A stretch of 12,770 bases of DNA, taken from Deltaproteobacteria bacterium. GTDB taxonomy: Bacteria > Desulfobacterota > Binatia > UBA9968 > CAXXLF01. The notes below the pieces were generated by a model, which worked only from the letters and a program-made list of their open reading frames with translations, was not told the DNA's origin and did no database searches. Below are positions 5,694 to 12,770 of the stretch, in pieces. Each line of letters begins with the position of its first letter. Position 1 is the first letter of the stretch. The DNA is taken from NCBI GenBank assembly GCA_022571535.1, contig JACZXR010000020.1, positions 1 to 12,770 on the forward strand. Direction: 5' to 3'. Made by a program: the position numbers and the translations under genes.

Positions 5694-7244
5694 ATGGCCT
5701 TGGGTAAAGCAGGCATTTTGGGGATCGAGATGGGGTCCGGCTGCCTTCGTCTCGTTTGCGGTGATGTTTCGGGCTCTTCACTCCGAATAGTCGATTTTGC
5801 CGCAGAGGATGTACTGATCGCCAATGCTGAGAACGTTGCTCAGCAGTTGGAGACGCTCATTTCGCGAAGAGATTTTCGGTCCATCCCAGCCGCCCTCACC
5901 CTTTCTGGTCCTGGAGTCGTGCACCGGCTGCTGGAGTTTCCGATCATGCCCTTGAAGGAGCTGGGTGTGGTTGTGGAGAGAGAGATACGGACTTTCGGGG
6001 GAGGCGATCAGAAGGATGTCGCCTTTGACTGGGAGGTGACTGAAGAGACTGTGTCGAGAAATCTCAATCAACTCCAGGTATTGGTTGCGATTGCCCCTAG
6101 GTCTCAAGTTGATGAGGCGCGGCAGCTTCTGGATCAGTGCCGCCTTAAGCTGGCCCTGATCACCACGGTCCCTGTCTCGTTGCTCCGTGCTCTAAAATAT
6201 ATTGAAGGGGGAGAGCACGGGCTACGTATTTTCCTTTATCTAGATGGCCAGCGAGGGTATCTCCTGGGGGTTAAAGACGGAGTGTGGAGCTTCTATCGGG
6301 AATTTTCCATCATGACATCAGGGGGAGAAGTAGACGCTATTGTCGGGGAGGCTACGAGGGAGGCCAATCGGGCCCTCCTCTACTTCAGACAGCACTTTCG
6401 GGAGGGGCGTGCGATAGAGTTTCTCCTGGGTGGAGAAAAGGGATTGGAAGAGCTTAAGGCGCGCCTGCAGAGGGAGATAAAGACTGAAGGAGTGATTGCC
6501 CACCCAGGTCGAGGCCTGGATCTGGAGCCCTTAAAAGAGCGGGCCGAGATTTTTCGAGATCTCTTTTCGTCGTTTGTAATTCCGCTTGGTCTTGTGGCTG
6601 CCGCCTATGTAAAAACAGGAATCAATCTTGTTCCCAAAGAAGCACAGACAACGGTGACCAGATGGCCCAGGATGAATGTGTCTTTTGTCCGGCGGCCTGT
6701 TTCTGTGATGCTGATTCTGTTGGTCCTAATCGGTTTTCATCTATTCTTGGTTCGAACGGGGCGGTCATACGAGAGACTTTTGGGAGAGAGGACTGCCTTG
6801 TACGGTCAATGGCTTCCTGCCATTCGGGCAGCTCAAGAAAGTCGGCCGCTACACGAAAGCCAAAAACTCCTGGAACAGTATCTAGGTTCGAAAGCGATCG
6901 GCGAGCCGTCATGGGTTGATATATTCAAGACCTTGAGTGGTCTTGTTCCTCCAGGTTTGGTCCTTCATTCCTTGGGCGTTCGAAAAGATAAAGAAGATTG
7001 GTTTATCGTTCTGAAAGGGGAGGTCGTCGCGACCGACGGGTATATCGCACAGGTTGCCTTTAACCGCTTTTACCGGGGTCTCAAAAGCTCCCTCCACATG
7101 GAAGAGATCGAGTTGCTTCCTCTTGATATCTCGATTGTTAAAGTGGCTCCTGTCGGAGTGTCCGCTAACCTCCAGGGAGAAGGGGTGAAGATCAAGAAAA
7201 CCAGGGTTCAGTTTGAAGTTCGTGGACAGGTGAAAGGGATATGA
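5694..7244 (+). CDS. PilM-PilN fusion protein (MshI/GspL-like pilus alignment component)
   Basis: This 516-residue protein joins two functions usually encoded separately. Residues 1 to about 305 form an actin-like PilM/GspL-type cytoplasmic domain, with the phosphate-loop-like GIEMGSGCLRL near the start, a second L-D-G at 183-185 and L-G-G-E-K-G at 245-250. The usual D and K of the first loop are E12 and R19, so nucleotide binding may be weakened. Residues 310-314 (I-N-L-V-P) match the short N-terminal PilN motif that docks in PilM. A single membrane helix (336-354) follows, then a coiled/periplasmic PilN-like domain to the end. It should link the cytoplasmic ATPase and platform to the PilO- and PilP-like partners encoded next. 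GGAG lies 6 bases before the ATG, and the stop abuts the next start. GspL and MshI are the known precedents for this layout. Confidence 0.82.
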   Translation: MALGKAGILGIEMGSGCLRLVCGDVSGSSLRIVDFAAEDVLIANAENVAQQLETLISRRDFRSIPAALTLSGPGVVHRLLEFPIMPLKELGVVVEREIRTFGGGDQKDVAFDWEVTEETVSRNLNQLQVLVAIAPRSQVDEARQLLDQCRLKLALITTVPVSLLRALKYIEGGEHGLRIFLYLDGQRGYLLGVKDGVWSFYREFSIMTSGGEVDAIVGEATREANRALLYFRQHFREGRAIEFLLGGEKGLEELKARLQREIKTEGVIAHPGRGLDLEPLKERAEIFRDLFSSFVIPLGLVAAAYVKTGINLVPKEAQTTVTRWPRMNVSFVRRPVSVMLILLVLIGFHLFLVRTGRSYERLLGERTALYGQWLPAIRAAQESRPLHESQKLLEQYLGSKAIGEPSWVDIFKTLSGLVPPGLVLHSLGVRKDKEDWFIVLKGEVVATDGYIAQVAFNRFYRGLKSSLHMEEIELLPLDISIVKVAPVGVSANLQGEGVKIKKTRVQFEVRGQVKGI

Positions 7245-7874
7245 GTGGCTTGGCAAGGTTATCATAGTGGACGGCTTGTGAGGTCTCCGTTTTTCGCTGC
7301 CACAATAGGCGTTGTGGCGATAGCCCTGTTCGTCTTTTGGGGCTTCAAAATTCAGAATATTCAGGCCATCAAGCGGGAGATTGCCCAGTTGGAGGCAAAG
7401 CTTGCCTCTGGACAGGAACTCTGGCGGCAGTTCCCCCCGCTAGGGCCCGGGGAGAAAAGGGAATTTCAAGAGGCGCAGAAACGGCTCATTCGGAAGTTGC
7501 CCGAGGATAAGGACCTTCCCTCGCTGCTTCAGGAAGTCAGTCGTCTCGCTCAAGAGTACAACCTGTTGGATGTTTCTTTTAAAACGGGCGATACGGCTGG
7601 TTCATCTGGGAAGTCTTCTGTGGTGGCGGCTACAACCGCAACACCCAAGGTAAACACAGCCGATGATTCCAAGGTTGTAGGCTCTTTTCCCATTCAAGTG
7701 TCGTTTTCTGGGGACTACAAGGAGATCGCTTACTTTCTAGAAGCACTAAAGGGCCTCCCGCGGCTGGTGAGGACACAGTCACTGCAGGTGCAAAGAGATG
7801 TGCCGTTAGTTCGGGCAGAGGTTACCTTGCGGGCCTATTACAAAAAGGGAGAGTTGCTTGCGATAGGAAAATGA
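7245..7874 (+). CDS. pilO: PilO/MshJ-like pilus alignment protein
   Basis: This 209-residue bitopic protein has a short cytoplasmic N-terminus, one membrane helix (about 16-33), a predicted coiled coil (about 36-84) and a periplasmic domain whose C-terminal half (147-200) looks like the ferredoxin-like fold of PilO/GspM. A Ser/Thr/Ala-rich stretch (116-142) links the parts. It would pair with the PilN-like domain of the preceding fusion protein across the periplasm. The GTG start at 7245 directly follows the upstream TGA with no spacer. The overlapping ATG at 7241 is out of frame and stops after eight codons. The end overlaps the next gene by four bases (ATGA), suggesting translational coupling. 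Assignment rests on architecture and position more than on sharp motifs. Confidence 0.75.
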   Translation: MAWQGYHSGRLVRSPFFAATIGVVAIALFVFWGFKIQNIQAIKREIAQLEAKLASGQELWRQFPPLGPGEKREFQEAQKRLIRKLPEDKDLPSLLQEVSRLAQEYNLLDVSFKTGDTAGSSGKSSVVAATTATPKVNTADDSKVVGSFPIQVSFSGDYKEIAYFLEALKGLPRLVRTQSLQVQRDVPLVRAEVTLRAYYKKGELLAIGK

Positions 7875-8356
7875 ACAGGGAGAAGTGGCCGCTTCTGATC
7901 TTTATTTTTACGGGTCTAGGAATTTGTTACCTAAGCCCCATAGCGGCGGGTCAGCTTGTCGAAAAGAAAAGTCCGTCCAGGGAGACCAGACTTCTAACGC
8001 CACAGCCTGCCGTGGAGGGAGCGATTGCCAGGATGTCGCCGGAGGTTAAGGCCCTAGAACAGGTGGTTGATGAACTACCCCGGTGGGGTCGCAATCCGTT
8101 TCTCACCGAGGAGGAAGAGGCGAGGGCAGGGGAGATTAAGGTCGAGGGGCTAAAGGTCCAGGGCATTATTGTAGGGCTCCCGAGGTCGGTGGCAACCCTT
8201 GACGGGCAGACAGTGATGGTGGGTGAAAAGATCGGTGAGGAGACGGTCGTGCAGATCCGTGAGAATGCCGTGGTCCTGGAGAGGGGTGGGCGCAAGAGGA
8301 TAATCAAGATAAGGGAGCCATCTATATCTATTCAAGCTATGGATGAGGAGAAATGA
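7871..8356 (+). CDS. PilP/MshK-like periplasmic pilus protein
   Basis: This is a 161-residue protein with an N-terminal hydrophobic segment (about 7-26) that is a signal peptide or membrane anchor ending near A-A-G. After a Pro-rich and charged linker comes W-G-R-N-P-F (72-77), a motif common just before the small beta domain of PilP and GspC-type proteins. The beta domain follows at about 92-147 (V-Q-G-I-I-V-G, then a G-Q-T-V-M-V-G turn). Such proteins bridge the inner-membrane alignment complex to the N domains of the secretin, which is encoded next. There is no lipobox cysteine, unlike classical PilP; C19 sits inside the hydrophobic segment. ATGA overlaps join it to both neighbours. Confidence 0.72.
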   Translation: MNREKWPLLIFIFTGLGICYLSPIAAGQLVEKKSPSRETRLLTPQPAVEGAIARMSPEVKALEQVVDELPRWGRNPFLTEEEEARAGEIKVEGLKVQGIIVGLPRSVATLDGQTVMVGEKIGEETVVQIRENAVVLERGGRKRIIKIREPSISIQAMDEEK

Positions 8357-9900
8357 AAAGGGAAAATGCTTTAGATACCGGGTGGGTCTCTTTGGTGGGA
8401 GGGCTGATTGCCGCTGGCCTTCTCACGCAAATGGGGTGTGCACCCGTGAAGGCCCCCGCGCCCAGCGGTCTGACTCCTCCAAAAACTGCGCCTGCGCGCG
8501 CGATGAAGCCTCCTAAAAAAGCCCTCCCTGGCCTGATCGTTACGGAGGTCGAGGGGAAGAGGGAACCGCAGAGGCTCTACAGCTTTTCGCTCCGTGATGC
8601 GGATATTCGTGAAGTGCTGCTGGCTATTTCCAAACAGACAAGCTTCAATGTTGTGGTGGATCCTGATGTCCAGGGCAGTGTCACTGTGGATCTCAAGAAT
8701 GTCACTCTGAGCGACGCCCTGGATACGCTCACGGATTTGTTGAATCTCAGCTATAAGGTTAAAAGAAATCTGATCCGGGTTTCCATACCAAAGCCGGAAA
8801 CAAGGATCTTCTCTCTTCAGTACGTTAATCTTATCCGCACAGGGAGCTCTACCACATCGGCCCAGATCGGCGCCGGAGGGACTGTTGCAGGTGGGGCTAC
8901 AGGATCATCCACGGTGAGCACAACAACCTCCACCGATTTGTGGACTAATATTGAAACCGGCTTGGGGGAATTGCTCTCTCCGGAGGGGCAGGTGGTCGTG
9001 GAAAAGCAGAGCGGCAATATCCTGGTGACCGATCTCCCTAAGGTCTTGGACCGTGTGGCGAGCTTTCTGGAGGCCATTGAGGGCTCCGTTCAACGTCAGG
9101 TGCTGATCGAGGCAAGGATTGTCGAGGTAATCCTTACAGGAGATTATCGCTTCGGTATTGATTGGGGGGCCATTGCCAAGGCAGGCGCTCTGAAAGGAGC
9201 CTCTATCTTTTCTCCGGATAAGATTTTTGGGCAGGATCTGGCGCCTAATGTGGTCGGAGGATTTCAGATTGGTGTCTCGAGTGCCGACTTTGCCACTCTA
9301 TTGAGCGTCCTAGAAAAACAAGGAGAGGTTAATGTCCTTTCAAGCCCCAGGTTAGCCACCCTAAATAACCAGACCGCTGTGATTCGCTCCGCGACCGACG
9401 AGGTCTTTTTTGAAACCCGTATTGAAGAGACTGTTCTGGCCGGAGGTGGTATCCGGGAAACGAGGACAAGCACTGCCCGAACAGTGACCATAGGGGTTGT
9501 GCTATCCATTACACCGCAGATTGGCCCTGATGGGTCCGTAACTCTCCATGTTCGACCTACAGTGACAGAAAAAACTGGAGTGGCAACATCGCCCGAAGGA
9601 GACACCTTTCCCATTCTCGATGTCCGAGAGGCCGATATGGTCGTACGTGTCAGGGAGGGTCAGGTGATTGTTATTGGTGGTTTGATGCAGGAGAGAAAAA
9701 GCGACGATGAAAGCAAGATTCCCTTTCTTGGAGATCTACCCATTATCGGTCGTCTCTTCCGCTCAACGGCCCAGGAGCGTAAAAAATCTGAACTTTTGGT
9801 TCTATTACGCACGACCGTTTTAGTCGGCAAGAAAGTCGATGATATCGCAGCTAGAGAGCTAGACAGGTTGAAGAGAGTCAGGGGGAGTTCTCCGTGGTAG
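8353..9900 (+). CDS. mshL: Outer-membrane secretin, MshL type
   Basis: This 515-residue protein forms the gated outer-membrane channel through which the pilus passes. A hydrophobic signal (about 11-28) ends in L-T-Q-M-G-C, a slightly atypical lipobox with C29 as the likely lipidated residue. A Pro/Ala/Lys-rich linker is followed by an STN/N0-type domain (about 75-145). A Ser/Thr/Gly-rich stretch (164-195) and a D-L-W segment precede an N1-like domain (about 200-245), as expected for MshL. The secretin core runs from about 247 to 490, with V-L-S-S-P-R (328-333), L-N-N-Q-T-A (337-342), I-G-G-L (441-444) and I-P-F-L-G-D-L-P (456-463). A GGAG lies just before the ATG, which overlaps the preceding gene by four bases. 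MshL rather than PilQ fits the lipoprotein signal, the low-complexity segment and the flanking MshM/MshN-like genes. Confidence 0.9.
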   Translation: MKRENALDTGWVSLVGGLIAAGLLTQMGCAPVKAPAPSGLTPPKTAPARAMKPPKKALPGLIVTEVEGKREPQRLYSFSLRDADIREVLLAISKQTSFNVVVDPDVQGSVTVDLKNVTLSDALDTLTDLLNLSYKVKRNLIRVSIPKPETRIFSLQYVNLIRTGSSTTSAQIGAGGTVAGGATGSSTVSTTTSTDLWTNIETGLGELLSPEGQVVVEKQSGNILVTDLPKVLDRVASFLEAIEGSVQRQVLIEARIVEVILTGDYRFGIDWGAIAKAGALKGASIFSPDKIFGQDLAPNVVGGFQIGVSSADFATLLSVLEKQGEVNVLSSPRLATLNNQTAVIRSATDEVFFETRIEETVLAGGGIRETRTSTARTVTIGVVLSITPQIGPDGSVTLHVRPTVTEKTGVATSPEGDTFPILDVREADMVVRVREGQVIVIGGLMQERKSDDESKIPFLGDLPIIGRLFRSTAQERKKSELLVLLRTTVLVGKKVDDIAARELDRLKRVRGSSPW

Positions 9901-9941
9901 GGCTGGGTGGCGGAGAGATTTTTGCCGTGGTGTGAAAAACC

Positions 9942-11228
9942 ATGTATGAGGAATTTTACGGCCTTAAAGAAAAGCCCTTTAACCTGACACCGGATCCGCG
10001 CTTTTTCTTCTTGAGCGAGAACCACCGAGAGGCCTTTGAGCATCTACTTTACGGGATTAGAGAAAAAGAGGGTTTTATTCTGTTAACTGGAGAGGTAGGA
10101 ACCGGAAAAACAACTCTCTGTCGTGCCCTCTTAAACAAATTCGGATCAAATGCAACTGACAGCGCTCTTATATTTAATCCGATGTTGTCAGAGCAGGAGC
10201 TCCTACAATGCATCCTCAGCGACTTCGGGGTTCAGAGCAGTGCGACGACCAAAAAAGAGCTTCTGGACGAGCTCAATCAGTTCCTCCTACGCCAACAAAC
10301 GCTTAATCGGAACTCGGTCCTGATCATCGATGAGGCGCAGAATCTGGCCCTTCCTGTCTTGGAAGAGATCAGGATCCTGTCGAATCTCGAAACGGAGAAA
10401 GAGAAGCTCTTGCAGATTATATTGATCGGTCAGATCGAATTGAAGGAGAAGCTTTCCCTGCCTCGGCTGAGGCAGCTCAATCAGAGGATCTCTATACGCT
10501 ACCATTTGCGACCCCTGGGAAGCGATGAGATCCCGCGCTATGTCCAGCACCGACTCATGGTTGCGGGCTCAGCGGGGGATGTGAAATTTACCTCCGGGGC
10601 AGTCCAGGAGATTAGCCGCTACTCCCATGGGATTCCCCGCCTTATTAACCTTGCCTCTGACCGCGCCTTGCTGGCAGGCTATGCGGAGCAGAGCAGAGAG
10701 ATTCACCGCAGGATCGTTGTCAAAGGCTTGAAGAGCCTCGAAGGCGAAGAGACCTCTGTGCCGCGCGGTGGATTGAGACGAAGGTTGGGGCTGGGATTGG
10801 GTGGCCTGCTGGTCTTCTTTGTGGGTATTCTGGTTGGAACACTATTTCTCGACTCTGGGAGTGCCCCGTTCAGGGGGATCTTTGGCTTCAATCATTCGCG
10901 ATCTTTGGTGGAGGTCCCAGGCCAATTGGGGGCGGCCAAGGAAACCCCCTTCTACACAATTCAGCTTGGCTCATATGAAGCAAAGGCTGAAGCCATGAAG
11001 GTTGCTCAGAGGGTCAAGGCCACCGGTTACCCTATATTTCTTGCCCAGGACGATAAGTCTGATGGCTCCGGTCTTCACCGCCTCTATCTGGGGAGGTTTA
11101 CACTGAAGGCAGAGGCCGAGAAAGTGGCAGAGACATTTAAAAAGGCGGGAAGTTTTTCTGAAGTTACGGTACTGCTAACCCCTTTGATCGCGCTACCGAT
11201 AAAACGTAACAATGAGTTTAATTACTGA
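9942..11228 (+). CDS. MshM/ExeA-like AAA+ ATPase with C-terminal SPOR domain
   Basis: This 428-residue protein starts with the characteristic ExeA/MshM sequence (M-Y-x-x-F-Y-G-L, then K-P-F-N-L-T-P-D-P-R). It has Walker A GEVGTGKT (50-57), Walker B L-I-I-D-E-A-Q (127-133) with D130 and E131, and a sensor/arginine region near Q-R-I-S-I-R (181-186). One membrane helix (about 284-303) places the C-terminus in the periplasm, where residues 336-411 form a SPOR domain (F-Y-T-I-Q-L-G-S-Y start). SPOR domains bind peptidoglycan stripped of stem peptides. ExeA of Aeromonas instead carries a PG_binding_1 domain and helps the secretin assemble through the cell wall, so the role here is probably analogous. 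It lies 41 bases after the secretin gene and overlaps the next gene by 17 bases. Confidence 0.88.
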   Translation: MYEEFYGLKEKPFNLTPDPRFFFLSENHREAFEHLLYGIREKEGFILLTGEVGTGKTTLCRALLNKFGSNATDSALIFNPMLSEQELLQCILSDFGVQSSATTKKELLDELNQFLLRQQTLNRNSVLIIDEAQNLALPVLEEIRILSNLETEKEKLLQIILIGQIELKEKLSLPRLRQLNQRISIRYHLRPLGSDEIPRYVQHRLMVAGSAGDVKFTSGAVQEISRYSHGIPRLINLASDRALLAGYAEQSREIHRRIVVKGLKSLEGEETSVPRGGLRRRLGLGLGGLLVFFVGILVGTLFLDSGSAPFRGIFGFNHSRSLVEVPGQLGAAKETPFYTIQLGSYEAKAEAMKVAQRVKATGYPIFLAQDDKSDGSGLHRLYLGRFTLKAEAEKVAETFKKAGSFSEVTVLLTPLIALPIKRNNEFNY

Positions 11229-12339
11229 GGCATTGAAAAAGGCTCAGTCCGGCAAGCTGGCTAGGCGCTACCTAAGCTCTGAGCCATCCGGTGTATTGCC
11301 TGTAGCAAGGGAGGGCCAAGGCGCCGGCTGGAGTGTATCCCCTGCCTCCATTTTGGATCGGATTCAGCCGTCGGCAACATTATGGGTTGGCTTGGGCTCC
11401 GGGATAGCACTTTTCGTGGTGCTTTTTGCATACTTTTTCTATGGCGGTGGGACAAAGGGGATAAAAGGAACAAAGAGGATAGAGTTTGCTATGAATAGGA
11501 AACCGGCCGAGTTGATCGTTGAGGCGCCGCCGACGGTTTCCGTTGTGGAACCGCCTGTGTCTGTTGGGGAGGGTTCTCTGGCTGACAAGTCTCCAGGATC
11601 CATGGCAAAGCGCGGCGCTTTAATCCTGCCAGGCCGACGGGGACAGGAACTAACTGGGTCCACTGTCAAAACAGACAAGACTGGGTTTGAGTCTTCCACA
11701 AAGTCAGGGGTAGTTGCCAGCATGGATGAAGTCTCAGAGGTGTCGGTGGTATCAGAACTGTCGGACGAGGTGCGCTACCGTTTCAATCTTGCCCTCTTCT
11801 ATCAAGAGGAAAAAAACTTTCCCCAGGCAAAAAGAGAATATGAAAAGGTAGTCCAGATGTGGCCACTGTATGCAGAGGCGCATAATAATCTAGCGGTAGT
11901 ATATAAGGAGTTGGGGTTGCACGATCAGGGCATTGATCATCTCAAGAAGGCCCTATCCCTGAACTCTGACTACACTCGCGCCTACCATAACCTGGGCGCG
12001 ATTTACCAGCTAAAAGGAGATTTAAAGCGGGCTAAGAAATACTATCAGAAGGCCCTATCCGTGGATCGAAATTACTTGAGCTCTTATAACAATTTAGGTT
12101 TAGTTTACCGCGATGAAAAGCGGCTCCATAAAGCCCGTGAGATTTTAGAAAAGGCATTGGCCATCAACCCCAGCTTTTCTCAAACCAATTATAATCTGGC
12201 TTTGGTTCTGGAGGAGTTGGGTGAACTCGAACAGTCACGATTCCACTATCGAAAATTTGTTGACCTAGCGGGTGAGGAAAACCGCAGCCTTGTGGAAAGA
12301 GTTGAGGACCACCTCCGGGAGATCGAGGCGGGGTTGTGA
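11212..12339 (+). CDS. MshN/GspB-like membrane protein with TPR repeats
   Basis: This is a 375-residue protein. The N-terminus MSLITEALKKAQ is the short cytoplasmic motif seen in GspB/ExeB and MshN-type partners of the ExeA/MshM ATPase. A membrane helix lies at about 57-77. A low-complexity, Pro/Ser/Val-rich periplasmic linker (about 80-180) leads to five tetratricopeptide repeats (about 187-220, 221-254, 255-288, 289-322 and 323-356). TPR arrays bind protein partners, here plausibly the secretin or its assembly intermediates, as proposed for pilotin-like PilF/PilW proteins. The ATG at 11212 lies inside the previous gene with no evident Shine-Dalgarno, so coupling is likely. It is the last intact gene of the operon. 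Confidence 0.82.
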   Translation: MSLITEALKKAQSGKLARRYLSSEPSGVLPVAREGQGAGWSVSPASILDRIQPSATLWVGLGSGIALFVVLFAYFFYGGGTKGIKGTKRIEFAMNRKPAELIVEAPPTVSVVEPPVSVGEGSLADKSPGSMAKRGALILPGRRGQELTGSTVKTDKTGFESSTKSGVVASMDEVSEVSVVSELSDEVRYRFNLALFYQEEKNFPQAKREYEKVVQMWPLYAEAHNNLAVVYKELGLHDQGIDHLKKALSLNSDYTRAYHNLGAIYQLKGDLKRAKKYYQKALSVDRNYLSSYNNLGLVYRDEKRLHKAREILEKALAINPSFSQTNYNLALVLEELGELEQSRFHYRKFVDLAGEENRSLVERVEDHLREIEAGL

Positions 12340-12364
12340 ATGGCAAATCTTATTGATTCAATGT

Positions 12365-12438
12365 AAACCCCGCCTCTTGAGGCGGACACAAAGCCGATGG
12401 GGTTTCCAAAGGGGAGAAGCGGTAGCTCTCCCCTTTGG
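12365..12438 (+). repeat. Cluster of inverted repeats after the operon (possible terminator or relic small element)
   Basis: A perfect 12-bp inverted repeat, CCAAAGGGGAGA (12406-12417) and TCTCCCCTTTGG (12427-12438), encloses a 9-base loop. Directly upstream, CCGCCTC-TT-GAGGCGG (12370-12385) forms a second stem and AAACCCC/GGGGTTT (12365-12371/12399-12405) a third. No T-tract follows, so this is not a classic intrinsic terminator, although it could still end or protect the pilus transcript. TAAACCCCGCC (12364-12374) recurs as TAAACCCGCC (12454-12463) on the far side of the hairpins. Confidence 0.6.
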
Positions 12439-12453
12439 TCGAACATGGGGATT

Positions 12454-12634
12454 TAAACCCGCCAGCTACGGGCACTTGGGTCGTACGAAAGAGGCGCGGG
12501 ACGAATGGGCAGAGGTGCTTAGGATAAATCCCGATTATTCTCTGGAACACAGGCGGCGCGTGCTGCCCTTCAAGAACCCTGACGATTTCGATAAGATTAT
12601 GAACGGCCTGCGCAAAGCGGGAGTGCCGGAGTAA
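12454..12634 (+). pseudogene. C-terminal remnant of a TPR-containing adenylate/guanylate cyclase
   Basis: The frame ending at the TAA at 12632-12634 reads F-K-P-A-S-Y-G-H-L-G-R-T-K-E-A-R, then E-V-L-R-I-N-P-D-Y-S-L-E, and ends L-R-K-A-G-V-P-E. From memory this closely follows the last TPR and C-terminal tail of class III nucleotide cyclases with TPR regions, which commonly end in L-R-K-A-G-L-P-x. The catalytic domain and most TPRs are absent. The open frame upstream (from 12272) passes through mshN-like coding sequence and the hairpins without any similarity. It is therefore gene debris, probably left by a deletion or rearrangement. Exact left boundary is uncertain. Confidence 0.6.
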
Positions 12635-12661
12635 ATACGGCATGTTCGTGGGCTTCAGCGG

Positions 12662-12680
12662 AATACCGGCGTATTATTTT
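12662..12680 (+). terminator. Weak candidate intrinsic terminator
   Basis: AATAC-CGGC-GTATT forms a 5-bp stem with a tetraloop, followed by ATTTT. The stem is short and AT-rich, so termination would be weak. Another small palindrome, CGCAT-TT-ATGCG, lies at 12689-12700. I see no gene in 12635-12770. Confidence 0.22.
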
Positions 12681-12770
12681 ACCCCAGGCGCATTTATGCG
12701 ACGCTTTAATTGAGTCCTAGCCAGATTCACGATTTGGTCAATTCTCTTAGAGCCCGGACCCGCCCTGGGT

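Noticed and set aside
8842..8937. Ser/Thr/Gly-rich stretch in the secretin as an anomaly
   Set aside because: A low-complexity segment at this place is expected in MshL-type secretins.
12272..12634. Reading the cyclase-like tail as a complete 120-residue protein
   Set aside because: The first half overlaps the mshN-like gene in another frame and runs through palindromes without similarity. Only the last 60 or so codons look like real protein.
12635..12770. tRNA, CRISPR or small gene in the right-hand tail
   Set aside because: No cloverleaf, spaced repeats or supported reading frame is visible, only weak palindromes.

Overview
The window holds a type IV pilus assembly operon of the MSHA kind, from a diderm (Gram-negative) bacterium. 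The evidence for a diderm is an outer-membrane secretin with a lipoprotein-type signal, an alignment complex (PilM/N/O/P-like) and an ATPase carrying a peptidoglycan-binding SPOR domain. GC content looks moderate and GTG starts are used. A Desulfobacterota, Nitrospirota or Methylomirabilota-like environmental lineage would fit, but the sequence alone does not settle the taxon.

Left part, minus strand (1-2453). A type IV prepilin/pseudopilin gene runs off the left edge (426 to 1). Its GTG start has a good Shine-Dalgarno, and its unusually long leader peptide is built partly from a translated 7-base tandem repeat. About 60 bases upstream of it is a near-consensus sigma-54 promoter (486-501). 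Further upstream is a pair of dyad-like direct repeats (615-660). Next comes the gene for a membrane-anchored sigma-54 activator (2453 to 660) with two membrane segments, HAMP/PAS-like regions, a GAFTGA AAA+ domain and a Fis-type helix-turn-helix. I infer a local circuit: membrane activator, enhancer repeats, sigma-54 promoter, pilin.

Centre and right, plus strand (2504-12339). A sigma-70-type promoter (TTGCAT, 17-base spacer, TATAAT) and a leader with competing inverted repeats precede eight genes in order: PilB/MshE extension ATPase, PilC/MshG platform protein, a PilM-PilN fusion (MshI/GspL-like), PilO/MshJ-like, PilP/MshK-like, MshL secretin, MshM/ExeA-like AAA+ protein with a SPOR domain, and an MshN/GspB-like TPR protein. 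Most junctions from pilC onward are abutting or overlapping, so the genes are probably cotranscribed and partly translationally coupled. The order E-G-I-J-K-L-M-N matches the msh gene content known from Vibrio, with the I-to-N block collinear. No retraction ATPase and no complete pilin lies in the window.

Right edge (12340-12770). Strong inverted repeats (12365-12438) separate the operon from an orphan reading-frame tail. That tail resembles the C-terminus of TPR-containing adenylate/guanylate cyclases and looks like gene debris. Nothing further is recognisable in the last 135 bases except weak hairpins.
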